Assembly: GCA_947258465.1 (NCBI GenBank)
Contig: CAMYIQ010000161.1
Coordinates: forward strand, 1-6,355
DNA: 6,355 nt
Origin: an uncultured Erythrobacter sp.
GTDB taxonomy: Bacteria > Pseudomonadota > Alphaproteobacteria > Sphingomonadales > Sphingomonadaceae
Reading direction: 5' to 3'
A program made the translations under genes and the position numbers. The notes under the pieces are model-generated. The model did no database searches. It was not told the DNA's origin and worked only from the letters and a program-made list of their open reading frames with translations. Shown piece after piece: positions 1 to 6,213 of the stretch. Numbering within the stretch: the stretch's first letter is position 1; every line of letters begins with the position of its first letter.

Positions 1-520
1 CAAGAACTGGTTCGACGATTTCATCTATCTGAGCGCCACCGGCACCGAGGAAGATGAGCTGCCCGTCTTCGCTTATCGCCAGCAGGATGCGACCTACACG
101 GGCGTCGAAGGCGAGATCGATTACGAGTTCTACGATGACGGCAATATCGCATTCGGTACCGAGTTGCGCGGCGAATATGTCCGCGCCAAGCTGTCCGACG
201 GCAATTCGGTTCCGCGTATTCCGCCTTTGAGCCTGTCCGGCGCGCTGACCGCGTCTACGGGCGATTTCGACCTGCGCGGCGAGGTGGAGTGGTTCGACGA
301 TCAGCGAAAGGTCGCGCCGTTCGAGACCGCGACCGAGGGCTTCACCCATGTGAATGCCGCGATCACATGGCGGCCGCTGCGCGACAACCCGAATGTCAGC
401 TTGATCGTGAAGGCCGACAACATCTTCGACGTCACGGGCCGCCGCCACACCAGCTTCACGAAGGATTTCGTGCCGCTGGCGGGCCGCAATATCAGCGCGA
501 GCGTGCGCGCCAGCTTCTAG
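1..520 (+). CDS. TonB-dependent outer-membrane receptor, C-terminal part (5' end outside window)
   Basis: The open frame starts at base 2 and gives 172 residues before TAG at 518-520. The translation looks like the end of a TonB-dependent receptor beta barrel. It has alternating aromatic and polar strands separated by acidic loops (YTGVEGEIDYEF, LRGEVEWF, HVNAAITWRPL), the receptor signature KADNIFDV, and a last strand ASVRASF ending in the terminal Phe that outer-membrane proteins use for BAM-dependent assembly. Such receptors import metal chelates or other scarce nutrients, powered by TonB-ExbBD. The end segment RRHTSFTKDFVPLAGRN resembles what I recall of the ZnuD-like (zinc/haem) receptor group. 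That assignment is tentative, because the plug domain and most of the barrel are missing. The gene converges on the DoxX gene and overlaps it by 4 bases. The substrate cannot be read from this fragment. Confidence 0.88.
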   Translation, partial: KNWFDDFIYLSATGTEEDELPVFAYRQQDATYTGVEGEIDYEFYDDGNIAFGTELRGEYVRAKLSDGNSVPRIPPLSLSGALTASTGDFDLRGEVEWFDDQRKVAPFETATEGFTHVNAAITWRPLRDNPNVSLIVKADNIFDVTGRRHTSFTKDFVPLAGRNISASVRASF

Positions 521-975
521 TCGCTGCTGGCTGCACCAGCGCCTTCGGCCTTGCCTTCGGCATGCGCGGCGCGGACTTCGGCGTCGAGCCGCTTCGCGCG
601 CTCGTCGACAACGCCGATCCGCCCGCGCACCTGGCCATAGGCGAAGACCATCAGCAGACCGCCGATGATGGCCAGGTTCTTCAGCGCCATCGCGGCCTGA
701 ACCTGATCGGTGACCTTCTCGTGGAAGAACAAAGTGGCGAGCGCCGTGAAGACGATCAATGCAAGGCTGGCGATACGCGTCATAAAGCCGCTAGCCAGCA
801 CCAGCCCGGCTACGATCTCGAACACGCCCACCGCCAGCGCAAGGCTGCCCGGAAAGGGCGATTCCGCTTCCATATAAGCGGCGGTCCCCGCAGTATCCAT
901 GACCTTGCCGAATCCGGCGAAGACGAACAGTGCGCCGAGCAGGATGCGCCCGATTATCGCGGTGATGGCTGCCAT
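517..975 (-). CDS. DoxX-family integral membrane protein
   Basis: This is a 152-residue protein. It begins MAAITAIIGRILLGALFVFAGFG, and the LGALFVFAGFGK pattern in the first helix is typical of DoxX/DoxD-like proteins. About four membrane segments are visible, at residues 4-26, 44-63, 67-85 and 98-115. A soluble Glu/Ala/Lys-rich tail follows from about residue 124 and contains a small repeat (AEGKAEG). DoxX proteins are inner-membrane proteins. Some relatives belong to quinone-linked oxidoreductases or redox-stress complexes, but most, including this one, have no assigned reaction. I chose the ATG at 973-975 because GGAG lies 7 bases upstream and the hydrophobic helix starts at once. A TTG start at 1003-1005 would add ten polar residues (TEHHTGREP...) in front of the helix. 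The gene lies 52 bases downstream of the oxidoreductase gene and is probably co-transcribed with it. Confidence 0.88.
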   Translation of the reverse strand: MAAITAIIGRILLGALFVFAGFGKVMDTAGTAAYMEAESPFPGSLALAVGVFEIVAGLVLASGFMTRIASLALIVFTALATLFFHEKVTDQVQAAMALKNLAIIGGLLMVFAYGQVRGRIGVVDERAKRLDAEVRAAHAEGKAEGAGAASSD

Positions 976-980
976 TGGTT

Positions 981-988
981 CTCTCCCC
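981..988 (-). promoter_or_regulatory. Ribosome binding site of the DoxX gene
   Basis: Read on the minus strand, GGGGAGAG is followed by AACCA and then ATG. The GGAG core at 983-986 is 7 bases from the start, a near-optimal distance. This site decides the start at 975 against the upstream in-frame TTG at 1005. Confidence 0.7.
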
Positions 989-1027
989 GTGTGATGCTCT
1001 GTCAAACCCGCTGCGGCCTGGTGGTTC

Positions 1028-2203
1028 CTACTCCTCTACCGCGAAGGTCAGCTCCGCATGGTCCCGCAGCCGCTCGACCAGCGCTTCGCCGAGGAACGAA
1101 CCGGGCGTGCCGACTCCGCCTTCCGCATCGCTGTCGAGCAGCGCCATGCCGGTTTCGGCCAGCATCCGGCTGGTCGAACCGTAACCCGGATCGTATTTGC
1201 CCTTTACCCCGTAATGAAGCCGTTTGCCGTCGGGCCATTCGCCGATGAACAGCACGTCGTAATAGCCGTTCTCGCGTTCTTCCTTGCTCGGCCCCTCACC
1301 GGGCTTGGGCGGTTTGGCGCCGAACGGGTTCTTGAGCATTTCGACCACCGCATTGGCGGCTGCCTTGCCCGCTTCGCCCGGACTGGTGAGCATCATTTCG
1401 TCATAGCGGAAATCCTTGCCATAGGGGTGGCCGCGCAGGAAATTGGTGCGGTGGACGTTCTTGGTGTTGATCGTCGCCATGATGAAGGGCGCGGCCCATT
1501 TGTCGAGCTCCGCCTCGTGGCGCGGGATCATCCCGCTGGGCTGGTCGGGGCCCTCGAAGCCCGGCGTCAGGCCGAAGGGGTCGTTCAACACCTTGATGAT
1601 GCCCGGGTTCTTCGCCGCCGCTTTCATCGTCGCGGTCAGGCTGGCTGCGGTGCCGCCCGAAAAGGTCCCCTGCATGGCGCGCACCCGGCCTTTGACGCGC
1701 GGCGCGGGCGAACCATGGCGTGCCACCGCTTCCTTCTGAAGCATCAGAACGCCGAGATCGAAAGGAATCGAATCGAAGCCGCTCGAGAACGTGATCCGCG
1801 CGCCCGATTTTGCAGCGGCCTCATGATGGAGATCGATCTGTTCGCGCATCCAGGCGGGTTCGCCGCACAAATCGGCATAGTCGGTGCCGGTCTTCACGCA
1901 GGCCGCGACCAGCTTATCGCCATAGAGCTGGTAAGGGCCGACAGTGGTGAGAACCACCTTGGTCCGTCCGCACATCGCCTCGAGGCTCGCGGGATCGTCG
2001 GCATCGGCAATCACCAGCGGGGTCGATTTGGGCGCGCCGATTTCGTCGCGGACGGCTTCGAGTTTGTCCATGCTCCGCCCGGCCATCGCCCATTTCGGCC
2101 CGCCGTCACGATTGCCGTATTCGCGTACGAAATGCTCGGCAACCAGGCGGCCGGTATATCCGGTCGCGCCATAAACGATGATGTCGAATTCGCTGGTGGC
2201 CAT
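1028..2203 (-). CDS. Saccharopine dehydrogenase-like NAD(P)-binding oxidoreductase (trans-acting enoyl reductase family)
   Basis: This 391-residue protein starts with a Rossmann fold. MATSEFDIIVYGATGYTG carries the dinucleotide motif GxxGxxG at residues 12-18, followed by AGRS (41-44), an acidic turn DADD (67-70), TTVGPY (86-91) and YADLCGE (109-115). The middle motif GFDSIPFD (142-149) and the C-terminal GGVGTPGSFLGEALVERL (from 362) are typical of the saccharopine-dehydrogenase-like group that includes mycobacterial trans-acting enoyl reductases and eukaryotic SCCPDH. These proteins are generally not lysine-pathway enzymes. The mycobacterial members reduce lipid intermediates, while most bacterial ones are uncharacterised. 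The substrate here is unknown, and a lipid or acyl substrate is only a guess. The length is full for the family and I see no frameshift. The start is supported by AAGGAG nine bases upstream. A 161-base gap separates it from dcd, so it may have its own promoter; DoxX follows closely. Confidence 0.9.
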   Translation of the reverse strand: MATSEFDIIVYGATGYTGRLVAEHFVREYGNRDGGPKWAMAGRSMDKLEAVRDEIGAPKSTPLVIADADDPASLEAMCGRTKVVLTTVGPYQLYGDKLVAACVKTGTDYADLCGEPAWMREQIDLHHEAAAKSGARITFSSGFDSIPFDLGVLMLQKEAVARHGSPAPRVKGRVRAMQGTFSGGTAASLTATMKAAAKNPGIIKVLNDPFGLTPGFEGPDQPSGMIPRHEAELDKWAAPFIMATINTKNVHRTNFLRGHPYGKDFRYDEMMLTSPGEAGKAAANAVVEMLKNPFGAKPPKPGEGPSKEERENGYYDVLFIGEWPDGKRLHYGVKGKYDPGYGSTSRMLAETGMALLDSDAEGGVGTPGSFLGEALVERLRDHAELTFAVEE

Positions 2204-2210
2204 GGGTAGT

Positions 2211-2218
2211 CTCTCCTT
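2211..2218 (-). promoter_or_regulatory. Ribosome binding site of the saccharopine dehydrogenase-like gene
   Basis: The minus strand reads AAGGAGAG, with the AAGGAG core at 2213-2218, nine bases before the ATG at 2201-2203. It is a strong Shine-Dalgarno match and fixes the start just before the Rossmann strand. Confidence 0.75.
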
Positions 2219-2301
2219 CGTTCGTATGAATGCGCGTGGGCGAAGGGAGAGTCAAAGCCGTTACGGCGTGCAAGGCATGAGGGGCCACCTTTCGGTTCGA
2301 C

Positions 2302-2314
2302 CCGATGTCATCGG
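2302..2314. repeat. 13-base palindrome CCGATG-T-CATCGG
   Basis: This is a perfect inverted repeat with 6-base arms and a single central base, in the gap between dcd and the saccharopine dehydrogenase-like gene, about 100 bases upstream of the latter's start. Its geometry fits a small protein-binding site better than an RNA hairpin, because a one-base loop cannot fold without losing pairs. No regulator is suggested by the sequence, and chance occurrence in GC-rich DNA is possible. Confidence 0.35.
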
Positions 2315-2315
2315 C

Positions 2316-2343
2316 AGGCAACGCTTTCGAGCGAGGATTGCCT
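2316..2343 (-). terminator. Bulged stem-loop downstream of dcd (possible terminator or 3' end structure)
   Basis: The minus-strand RNA would pair AGGCAA with UUGCCU and, inside that, CGCU with AGCG around a CGAA tetraloop, with a four-base bulge (UCCU) on one side. This gives ten base pairs starting about 21 bases after the dcd stop. No run of U follows, so it is not a classical intrinsic terminator. It could be a Rho-dependent or 3'-protecting structure. Confidence 0.35.
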
Positions 2344-2364
2344 CGAGACAGGCTGTGTGAGTGT

Positions 2365-2919
2365 CTAGAGCCTCGGCAGTGTTACCCCGCGCTGGCCCAT
2401 ATATTTGCCCGCACGGTCCTTATAGCTTGTTTCGCAGCGCTCATTGCCCTTGAGGAAGAGGAATTGGCACGCGCCTTCATTGGCGTAAATCTTGGCCGGG
2501 AGCGGCGTGGTATTCGAAAACTCCAGCGTCACATGGCCTTCCCAGCCCGGTTCGAGCGGGGTGACGTTCACGATGATCCCGCAGCGCGCATAGGTGCTCT
2601 TGCCGAGGCAGATGACCAGCACGTCTTCGGGCACGCGGAAATACTCGACCGTGCGGGCGAGCGCGAAGCTGTTGGGTGGAATCACGCAAATTTCGGTTTC
2701 GCGGTCGACGAAGCTGTTGCTGGCGAAATCCTTGGGATCGACCACCGCGCTGTCGACATTGGTGAAGATCTTGAATTCGGGCGCCACGCGCGCGTCGTAA
2801 CCATAGCTCGACAGCCCGTAGCTGATAACACCCTCGCGCCGCTGCGCCTCGACGAAGGGCTCGATCATGCCTTCGTTCTGCGCCTTGTCGCGGATCCACT
2901 TGTCGGAAAGAATCGCCAT
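2365..2919 (-). CDS. dcd: dCTP deaminase
   Basis: This cytoplasmic enzyme deaminates dCTP to dUTP, the precursor that dUTPase turns into dUMP for thymidylate synthesis. The 184-residue product starts MAILSDKWIRDKAQ, and its length is normal for the family. The dUTPase-like trimer fold shows the active-site segment GKSTYARCG (106-114), whose Ser108 and Arg112 match the conserved Ser and Arg of the family. It continues with NVTPLEPGWEGHVTLEFSN, in which Glu133 matches the catalytic Glu, and ends with the nucleotide-closing tail AGKYMGQRGVTLPR (170-183). I chose the ATG at 2917-2919 because the family begins exactly there. A TTG at 2944-2946 would add nine atypical residues. The ribosome binding site is weak (GGGAA, ten bases upstream) and lies at the foot of a strong hairpin. 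The gene follows putA by 60 bases. Monofunctional dCTP deaminase is by far the likeliest call; a bifunctional deaminase/dUTPase is not indicated. Confidence 0.97.
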   Translation of the reverse strand: MAILSDKWIRDKAQNEGMIEPFVEAQRREGVISYGLSSYGYDARVAPEFKIFTNVDSAVVDPKDFASNSFVDRETEICVIPPNSFALARTVEYFRVPEDVLVICLGKSTYARCGIIVNVTPLEPGWEGHVTLEFSNTTPLPAKIYANEGACQFLFLKGNERCETSYKDRAGKYMGQRGVTLPRL

Positions 2920-2931
2920 TCGCAGACGATT

Positions 2932-2964
2932 CCCGAGCCGCGCCAAAGGAGCAAGCGGCCCGGG
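2932..2964 (-). other. Strong intergenic stem-loop between putA and dcd
   Basis: In minus-strand RNA, CCCGGGCCGC (2964 to 2955) pairs with GCGGCUCGGG (2941 to 2932). This gives ten continuous pairs, nine Watson-Crick and one G-U, around a 13-base loop. It starts 15 bases after the putA stop, and its 3' arm ends 12 bases before the dcd ATG. No U run follows. It may end or process the putA message, or mask the weak dcd ribosome binding site (GGGAA at 2930-2934), because the GGG of that site lies inside the stem. Confidence 0.55.
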
Positions 2965-2979
2965 AAGTTTATCCGCCCA

Positions 2980-5900
2980 TTAACTCGCCAGCAGCGTCGC
3001 GTTGCCTCCTGCGGCGGTCGTGTCGATACACACCACGCGTTCGGTGGCGAAGCGCTGGACATAGTGCGGGCCGCCCGCCTTGGGGCCGGTGCCGGAAAGG
3101 CCCTCGCCGCCGAAGGGCTGGCTTTCGACCACTGCACCGATCTGATTCCGGTTGACGTAGAAATTGCCGACCTTGGCGCGGTCTTCGACGAAGGCGCGTA
3201 CATCGTCATTGCGGCTGTGGAGGCCGAGTGTAAGGCCGAAACCGGTGGCGTTGATGTCGGCGACGACCTGCTCGAGATCGCTCGCCTTCCACCGGACCAC
3301 GTGGAGCACGGGACCGAAATTCTCGCGCCTCAGGTCGAGGATCGAATCCATCTCGATAATCGTCGGAGAAACGAAGCACCCCGCGCTGGCGCCGCGGTGC
3401 AGGCGGCGGCGCCAGACCGGACGGCCGCCTTTCTTGCGGCGCGCGACATGGCGTTCGAGCGCAGCCTTGGCGTCGGGATCGATCACCGGGCCGACGTCGG
3501 TCGCCAGATGTTCGGGATTGCCGATGGTCAGCGCCTCGAACCCGCCGCGGATCATGCGCAGCATCTCGTCGTAGACGTCGTCCTGAATGTAGAGGACGCG
3601 CAGCGCCGAACAGCGCTGGCCCGCGCTCTGGAAAGCGGAGGCGATGACATCGCGCGTGACCTGTTCTGGCAGCGCCGTCGAATCGACGATCATCGCATTC
3701 TGTCCGCCGGTTTCAGCGATCAATGTGGCGATGGGGCCGTCGCGCGAAGCCAGGCTGCGGTTGATTGCCTGCGCGGTCTGGGTCGAGCCGGTGAAGGCGA
3801 CGCCTGCGATACGTGGGTCAGAGGTGATGAACTCACCCACATCGCCGGCGCCCGGAAGGAGCTGGAAAGCTTCTTCGGGAATGCCCGCCTCGTGGCACAG
3901 GCGCACGGCCAGCGCCGCGATCAGCGGAGTCTGTTCGGCCGGCTTGGCGACGACCGTATTGCCTGCGGCGAGTGCGGCCGCCGGCGTGCCGATGAAAATG
4001 GCCAGTGGAAAGTTCCAGGGACTGATGCAGGCGAAGACCCCGCGCCCGTGCAGGCTGAGGCGGTTTTCCTCGCCCGTCGGGCCGGGTAGCGGCATCGGGC
4101 GGGTGAACAGGCGGCGCGCCTCATTGGCGTAGAAGCGAAGGAAATCGACCGCTTCGCGCAGTTCGAGCACCGCATCCATCAGCGTCTTGCCCGCTTCGCG
4201 CTGGCACAGGCTGAGGAACTCGTCGGTATGCTCTTCGAACAGGTCTGCCGCCGCTTCGAGCAGCAGCGCGCGCTTCTCGCCCCCCAGCCGGTCCCAGCCG
4301 GGCTGGATCGCTTCGGCGCGAGTGATGGCCTCCTCGACCTCGAAATCGAGCGTGTCGCGCCGTGTACCGACTTCGGCAGTCAGATCGTGCGGTTTGTTGA
4401 TCGGCGCGCTCTCGCTCTCCGCCCCCGACATGAAGGTCGGTTCGGCCTCCCAATGCCTGTTTTCGAGTGCGGCGAGGCGTTCCTGCAGCGGTTCGAGCAC
4501 CAGCGGGTCGGACAGGTCGACGCCGGCCGAATTGCGTCGATCGGGGAAGATGTCCGCGGGTAGCGGAATGGCCGGGTTGCGATAGGGTTCGAGTGCGGCG
4601 AGTTCGGCTACCGGATCGGTCGCCAGCTCGGCTGCGGGCACTTCGGCGTCGGCCATACGGTTGACGAAGGAGCTGTTGGCGCCGTTCTCGAGCAATCGGC
4701 GCACGAGATAGGCGAGCAGATCCTTATGTGTGCCGGTGGGCGCATAGATCCGTACATTGGTACGGGCATTGCCTTCCATCTGCGCCAGCGCGCCGTAAAT
4801 ATCCTCGCCCATTCCGTGCAGACGCTGGAACTCGAGCGGTTTGGAACCGGCCAGCGCCTTGATCGCACCGATCGTATAAGCGTTATGCGTGGCGAAGGCG
4901 GGGTAAATCGCATCGTCCGCCGCAAGCATTTTCTCCGCGCAGGCGAGATAGCTGACATCGGTTGCGAGCTTACGCGTGAAGACCGGAAAATCGGTGAAGC
5001 CGCCGACATGGCTGAACTTGATTTCGGTGTCCCAATAGGCGCCTTTCACCAGTCGCACGAAAAATCTGCGATCATATTTGCGCGCAAGGCGGGCGGTCCA
5101 GTCGACCATCGGAACGCCGCGTTTCTGATAGGCCTGGATGGCTAGGCCGAAACCTTCCCAGCGGCTACCGTCGGGGCGCGTGAACAGACTATCGTCGCGT
5201 GCCAGCGCTTCGATCAGATCCATCGAAAGCTCGAGCCGATCCGCCTCTTCGGCATCGATCGTGAAATGTATATTCGCATCCCGCGCGGCGCTGGCGAGTT
5301 CGCGGACGATCGGCAGCAGATCGGCCACTGCCAGATCGGCATGAAGGAAGGTGTATTTCGGATGCAACGCCGACAGCTTGACCGAAATACCGGGTGACGT
5401 GCGCATGTCACCGGTCGCTTGCGTTGCCAGCCGCTCGATCGCCTTGTGATAATTCACCCTATAGCGTTCGGCATCATCATAGGTCATCGCCGCTTCGCCG
5501 AGCATGTCGAAGCTGTGCGTCAGGCCACGGGCACGTTCGGGTTTGGCGCGTTTGAGCGATTCTTCGATCGTACGGCCATATACGAATTGCCCGCCCAGAA
5601 TGCGCATAGCCTGCAAGGTGGCCTTGCGAATGACCGGTTCTCCAAGCCGTGTTACCGCATTCTTAAGCGTCCGGCGCATGCCCTTCTGGGCTTCTTCGGG
5701 ACGCTCCAGGACCTCCCCCGTCAGCATCAACGAGAATGTCGCCGCATTGACGAAAGTGGACGAGCTTTCACCCATGTGTTCGGCCCAGTCGATATCGCCT
5801 ATCTTGTCGCGGATCAGCGCATCGGCGGTAGCGGCATCGGGCACCCGCAATAGTGCCTCGGCGAGGCACATCAGCGCGACGCCTTCCTCGGTCGCAAGGC

Positions 5901-6117
5901 CGTATTGGTGCAGGAACGCGTCGATCCCGCTGGCTTTGTGCTGGCGCGCTTCTTCGATCAGGCAGACCGCGATGCGGGCCGCCTCTTCGTGTTTCGCGCT
6001 GGCGCCTGCCGCTTGCGCCAGGCGTTCGGCCACGCAGGCGTTCTCCTCCGCGCGATAGGCGTCGCGGACGGTGTCGCGGGAAATTGCGGGCAGGCGAACA
6101 GGATCATGCAGGGCCAT
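2980..6117 (-). CDS. putA: Bifunctional proline dehydrogenase / L-glutamate gamma-semialdehyde dehydrogenase
   Basis: PutA oxidises proline to glutamate in two steps: an FAD-dependent proline dehydrogenase that passes electrons to quinone, then an NAD-dependent aldehyde dehydrogenase, with the intermediate channelled between them. The 1045-residue product has an N-terminal arm region (GESSSTFVNAATFSLMLTG, 116-134). The proline dehydrogenase barrel shows RLVKGAYWD (355-363), FATHNAYT (408-415), QRLHGMGEDIYG (431-442) and YLVRRLLENGANSSFV (470-485). The aldehyde dehydrogenase domain shows SPWNFP (699-704), FTGSTQ (775-780), catalytic Glu802 in AETGGQN, catalytic Cys836 in GQRCSALR, ENFGPV (932-937) and PFGGEGLSGTGPKAGG (1001-1016). 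There is no ribbon-helix-helix domain at the N terminus and no extra C-terminal domain, so this is a short, non-DNA-binding PutA and its regulator must lie elsewhere. The start ATG has GGAG four bases upstream; a GTG at 6151-6153 has no such site. One Arg/Lys-rich segment (893-908) looks unusual. Confidence 0.97.
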   Translation of the reverse strand: MALHDPVRLPAISRDTVRDAYRAEENACVAERLAQAAGASAKHEEAARIAVCLIEEARQHKASGIDAFLHQYGLATEEGVALMCLAEALLRVPDAATADALIRDKIGDIDWAEHMGESSSTFVNAATFSLMLTGEVLERPEEAQKGMRRTLKNAVTRLGEPVIRKATLQAMRILGGQFVYGRTIEESLKRAKPERARGLTHSFDMLGEAAMTYDDAERYRVNYHKAIERLATQATGDMRTSPGISVKLSALHPKYTFLHADLAVADLLPIVRELASAARDANIHFTIDAEEADRLELSMDLIEALARDDSLFTRPDGSRWEGFGLAIQAYQKRGVPMVDWTARLARKYDRRFFVRLVKGAYWDTEIKFSHVGGFTDFPVFTRKLATDVSYLACAEKMLAADDAIYPAFATHNAYTIGAIKALAGSKPLEFQRLHGMGEDIYGALAQMEGNARTNVRIYAPTGTHKDLLAYLVRRLLENGANSSFVNRMADAEVPAAELATDPVAELAALEPYRNPAIPLPADIFPDRRNSAGVDLSDPLVLEPLQERLAALENRHWEAEPTFMSGAESESAPINKPHDLTAEVGTRRDTLDFEVEEAITRAEAIQPGWDRLGGEKRALLLEAAADLFEEHTDEFLSLCQREAGKTLMDAVLELREAVDFLRFYANEARRLFTRPMPLPGPTGEENRLSLHGRGVFACISPWNFPLAIFIGTPAAALAAGNTVVAKPAEQTPLIAALAVRLCHEAGIPEEAFQLLPGAGDVGEFITSDPRIAGVAFTGSTQTAQAINRSLASRDGPIATLIAETGGQNAMIVDSTALPEQVTRDVIASAFQSAGQRCSALRVLYIQDDVYDEMLRMIRGGFEALTIGNPEHLATDVGPVIDPDAKAALERHVARRKKGGRPVWRRRLHRGASAGCFVSPTIIEMDSILDLRRENFGPVLHVVRWKASDLEQVVADINATGFGLTLGLHSRNDDVRAFVEDRAKVGNFYVNRNQIGAVVESQPFGGEGLSGTGPKAGGPHYVQRFATERVVCIDTTAAGGNATLLAS

Positions 6118-6121
6118 ACGA

Positions 6122-6125
6122 CTCC
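6122..6125 (-). promoter_or_regulatory. Ribosome binding site of putA
   Basis: GGAG on the minus strand is followed by TCGT and the ATG at 6115-6117. The four-base spacing is slightly short, but no competing site precedes the upstream GTG. It therefore supports translation from 6117, with modest strength. Confidence 0.5.
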
Positions 6126-6172
6126 GGGTGACAAGAGGGCTATCCCGGGCCACTTGGACCAGCGGGGTTTCG

Positions 6173-6191
6173 CTTTCAAGCTTTGTGAAAG
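6173..6191. repeat. Inverted repeat CTTTCA-N7-TGAAAG upstream of putA
   Basis: Perfect 6-base arms are separated by 7 bases in the 97-base gap between glpD and putA. The repeat is 56 bases before the putA start and 22 bases after the glpD stop. This patch is much more AT-rich than its surroundings. It could be a weak 3' hairpin of the glpD message or an operator for putA. I cannot match it to a known regulator, and no clear -35/-10 pair is visible beside it. Confidence 0.35.
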
Positions 6192-6213
6192 TCCTTGGTT
6201 CCGTAACGTCGCA

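Noticed and set aside
541..561. Tandem GCCTTCGGC units in the DoxX 3' end as a repeat or terminator
   Set aside because: They are explained by the AEGKAEG coding repeat in the C-terminal tail, have only triloop pairing, and are not followed by a U run on either strand.
1000..1005. TTGACA, a perfect -35 hexamer on the minus strand upstream of doxX
   Set aside because: At 17 bases spacing the -10 position reads AGAACC, inside the ribosome binding region, and transcription would start near the start codon. It is probably chance.
1058..2209. A 383-codon plus-strand open frame antisense to the saccharopine dehydrogenase-like gene
   Set aside because: It has no family motifs and no ribosome binding site, and it runs codon for codon against a gene with clear Rossmann and family motifs. 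It is a shadow frame.
2250..2255. TTGACT on the minus strand as a -35 box for the saccharopine dehydrogenase-like gene
   Set aside because: The hexamer at 17 bases spacing is CATTCA, with only two matches to TATAAT, and other spacings give no better box. It is too weak to annotate, although a promoter in this gap is plausible.
2944..2946. Alternative TTG start for dcd adding nine residues
   Set aside because: Dcd proteins begin with the MAILSD-like segment at 2919. The upstream TTG lies in the hairpin loop and has no ribosome binding site.
2305..4089. A 594-codon plus-strand open frame antisense to dcd and putA
   Set aside because: The opposite strand encodes two unmistakable enzymes. The antisense product is rich in Arg, Ala, Asp and His with no recognisable domain, as expected for a mirror frame in GC-rich DNA.
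6151..6153. Alternative GTG start for putA adding twelve residues
   Set aside because: There is no Shine-Dalgarno upstream of the GTG, whereas the ATG at 6115-6117 has GGAG. The extra residues do not resemble a PutA N terminus or a ribbon-helix-helix domain.
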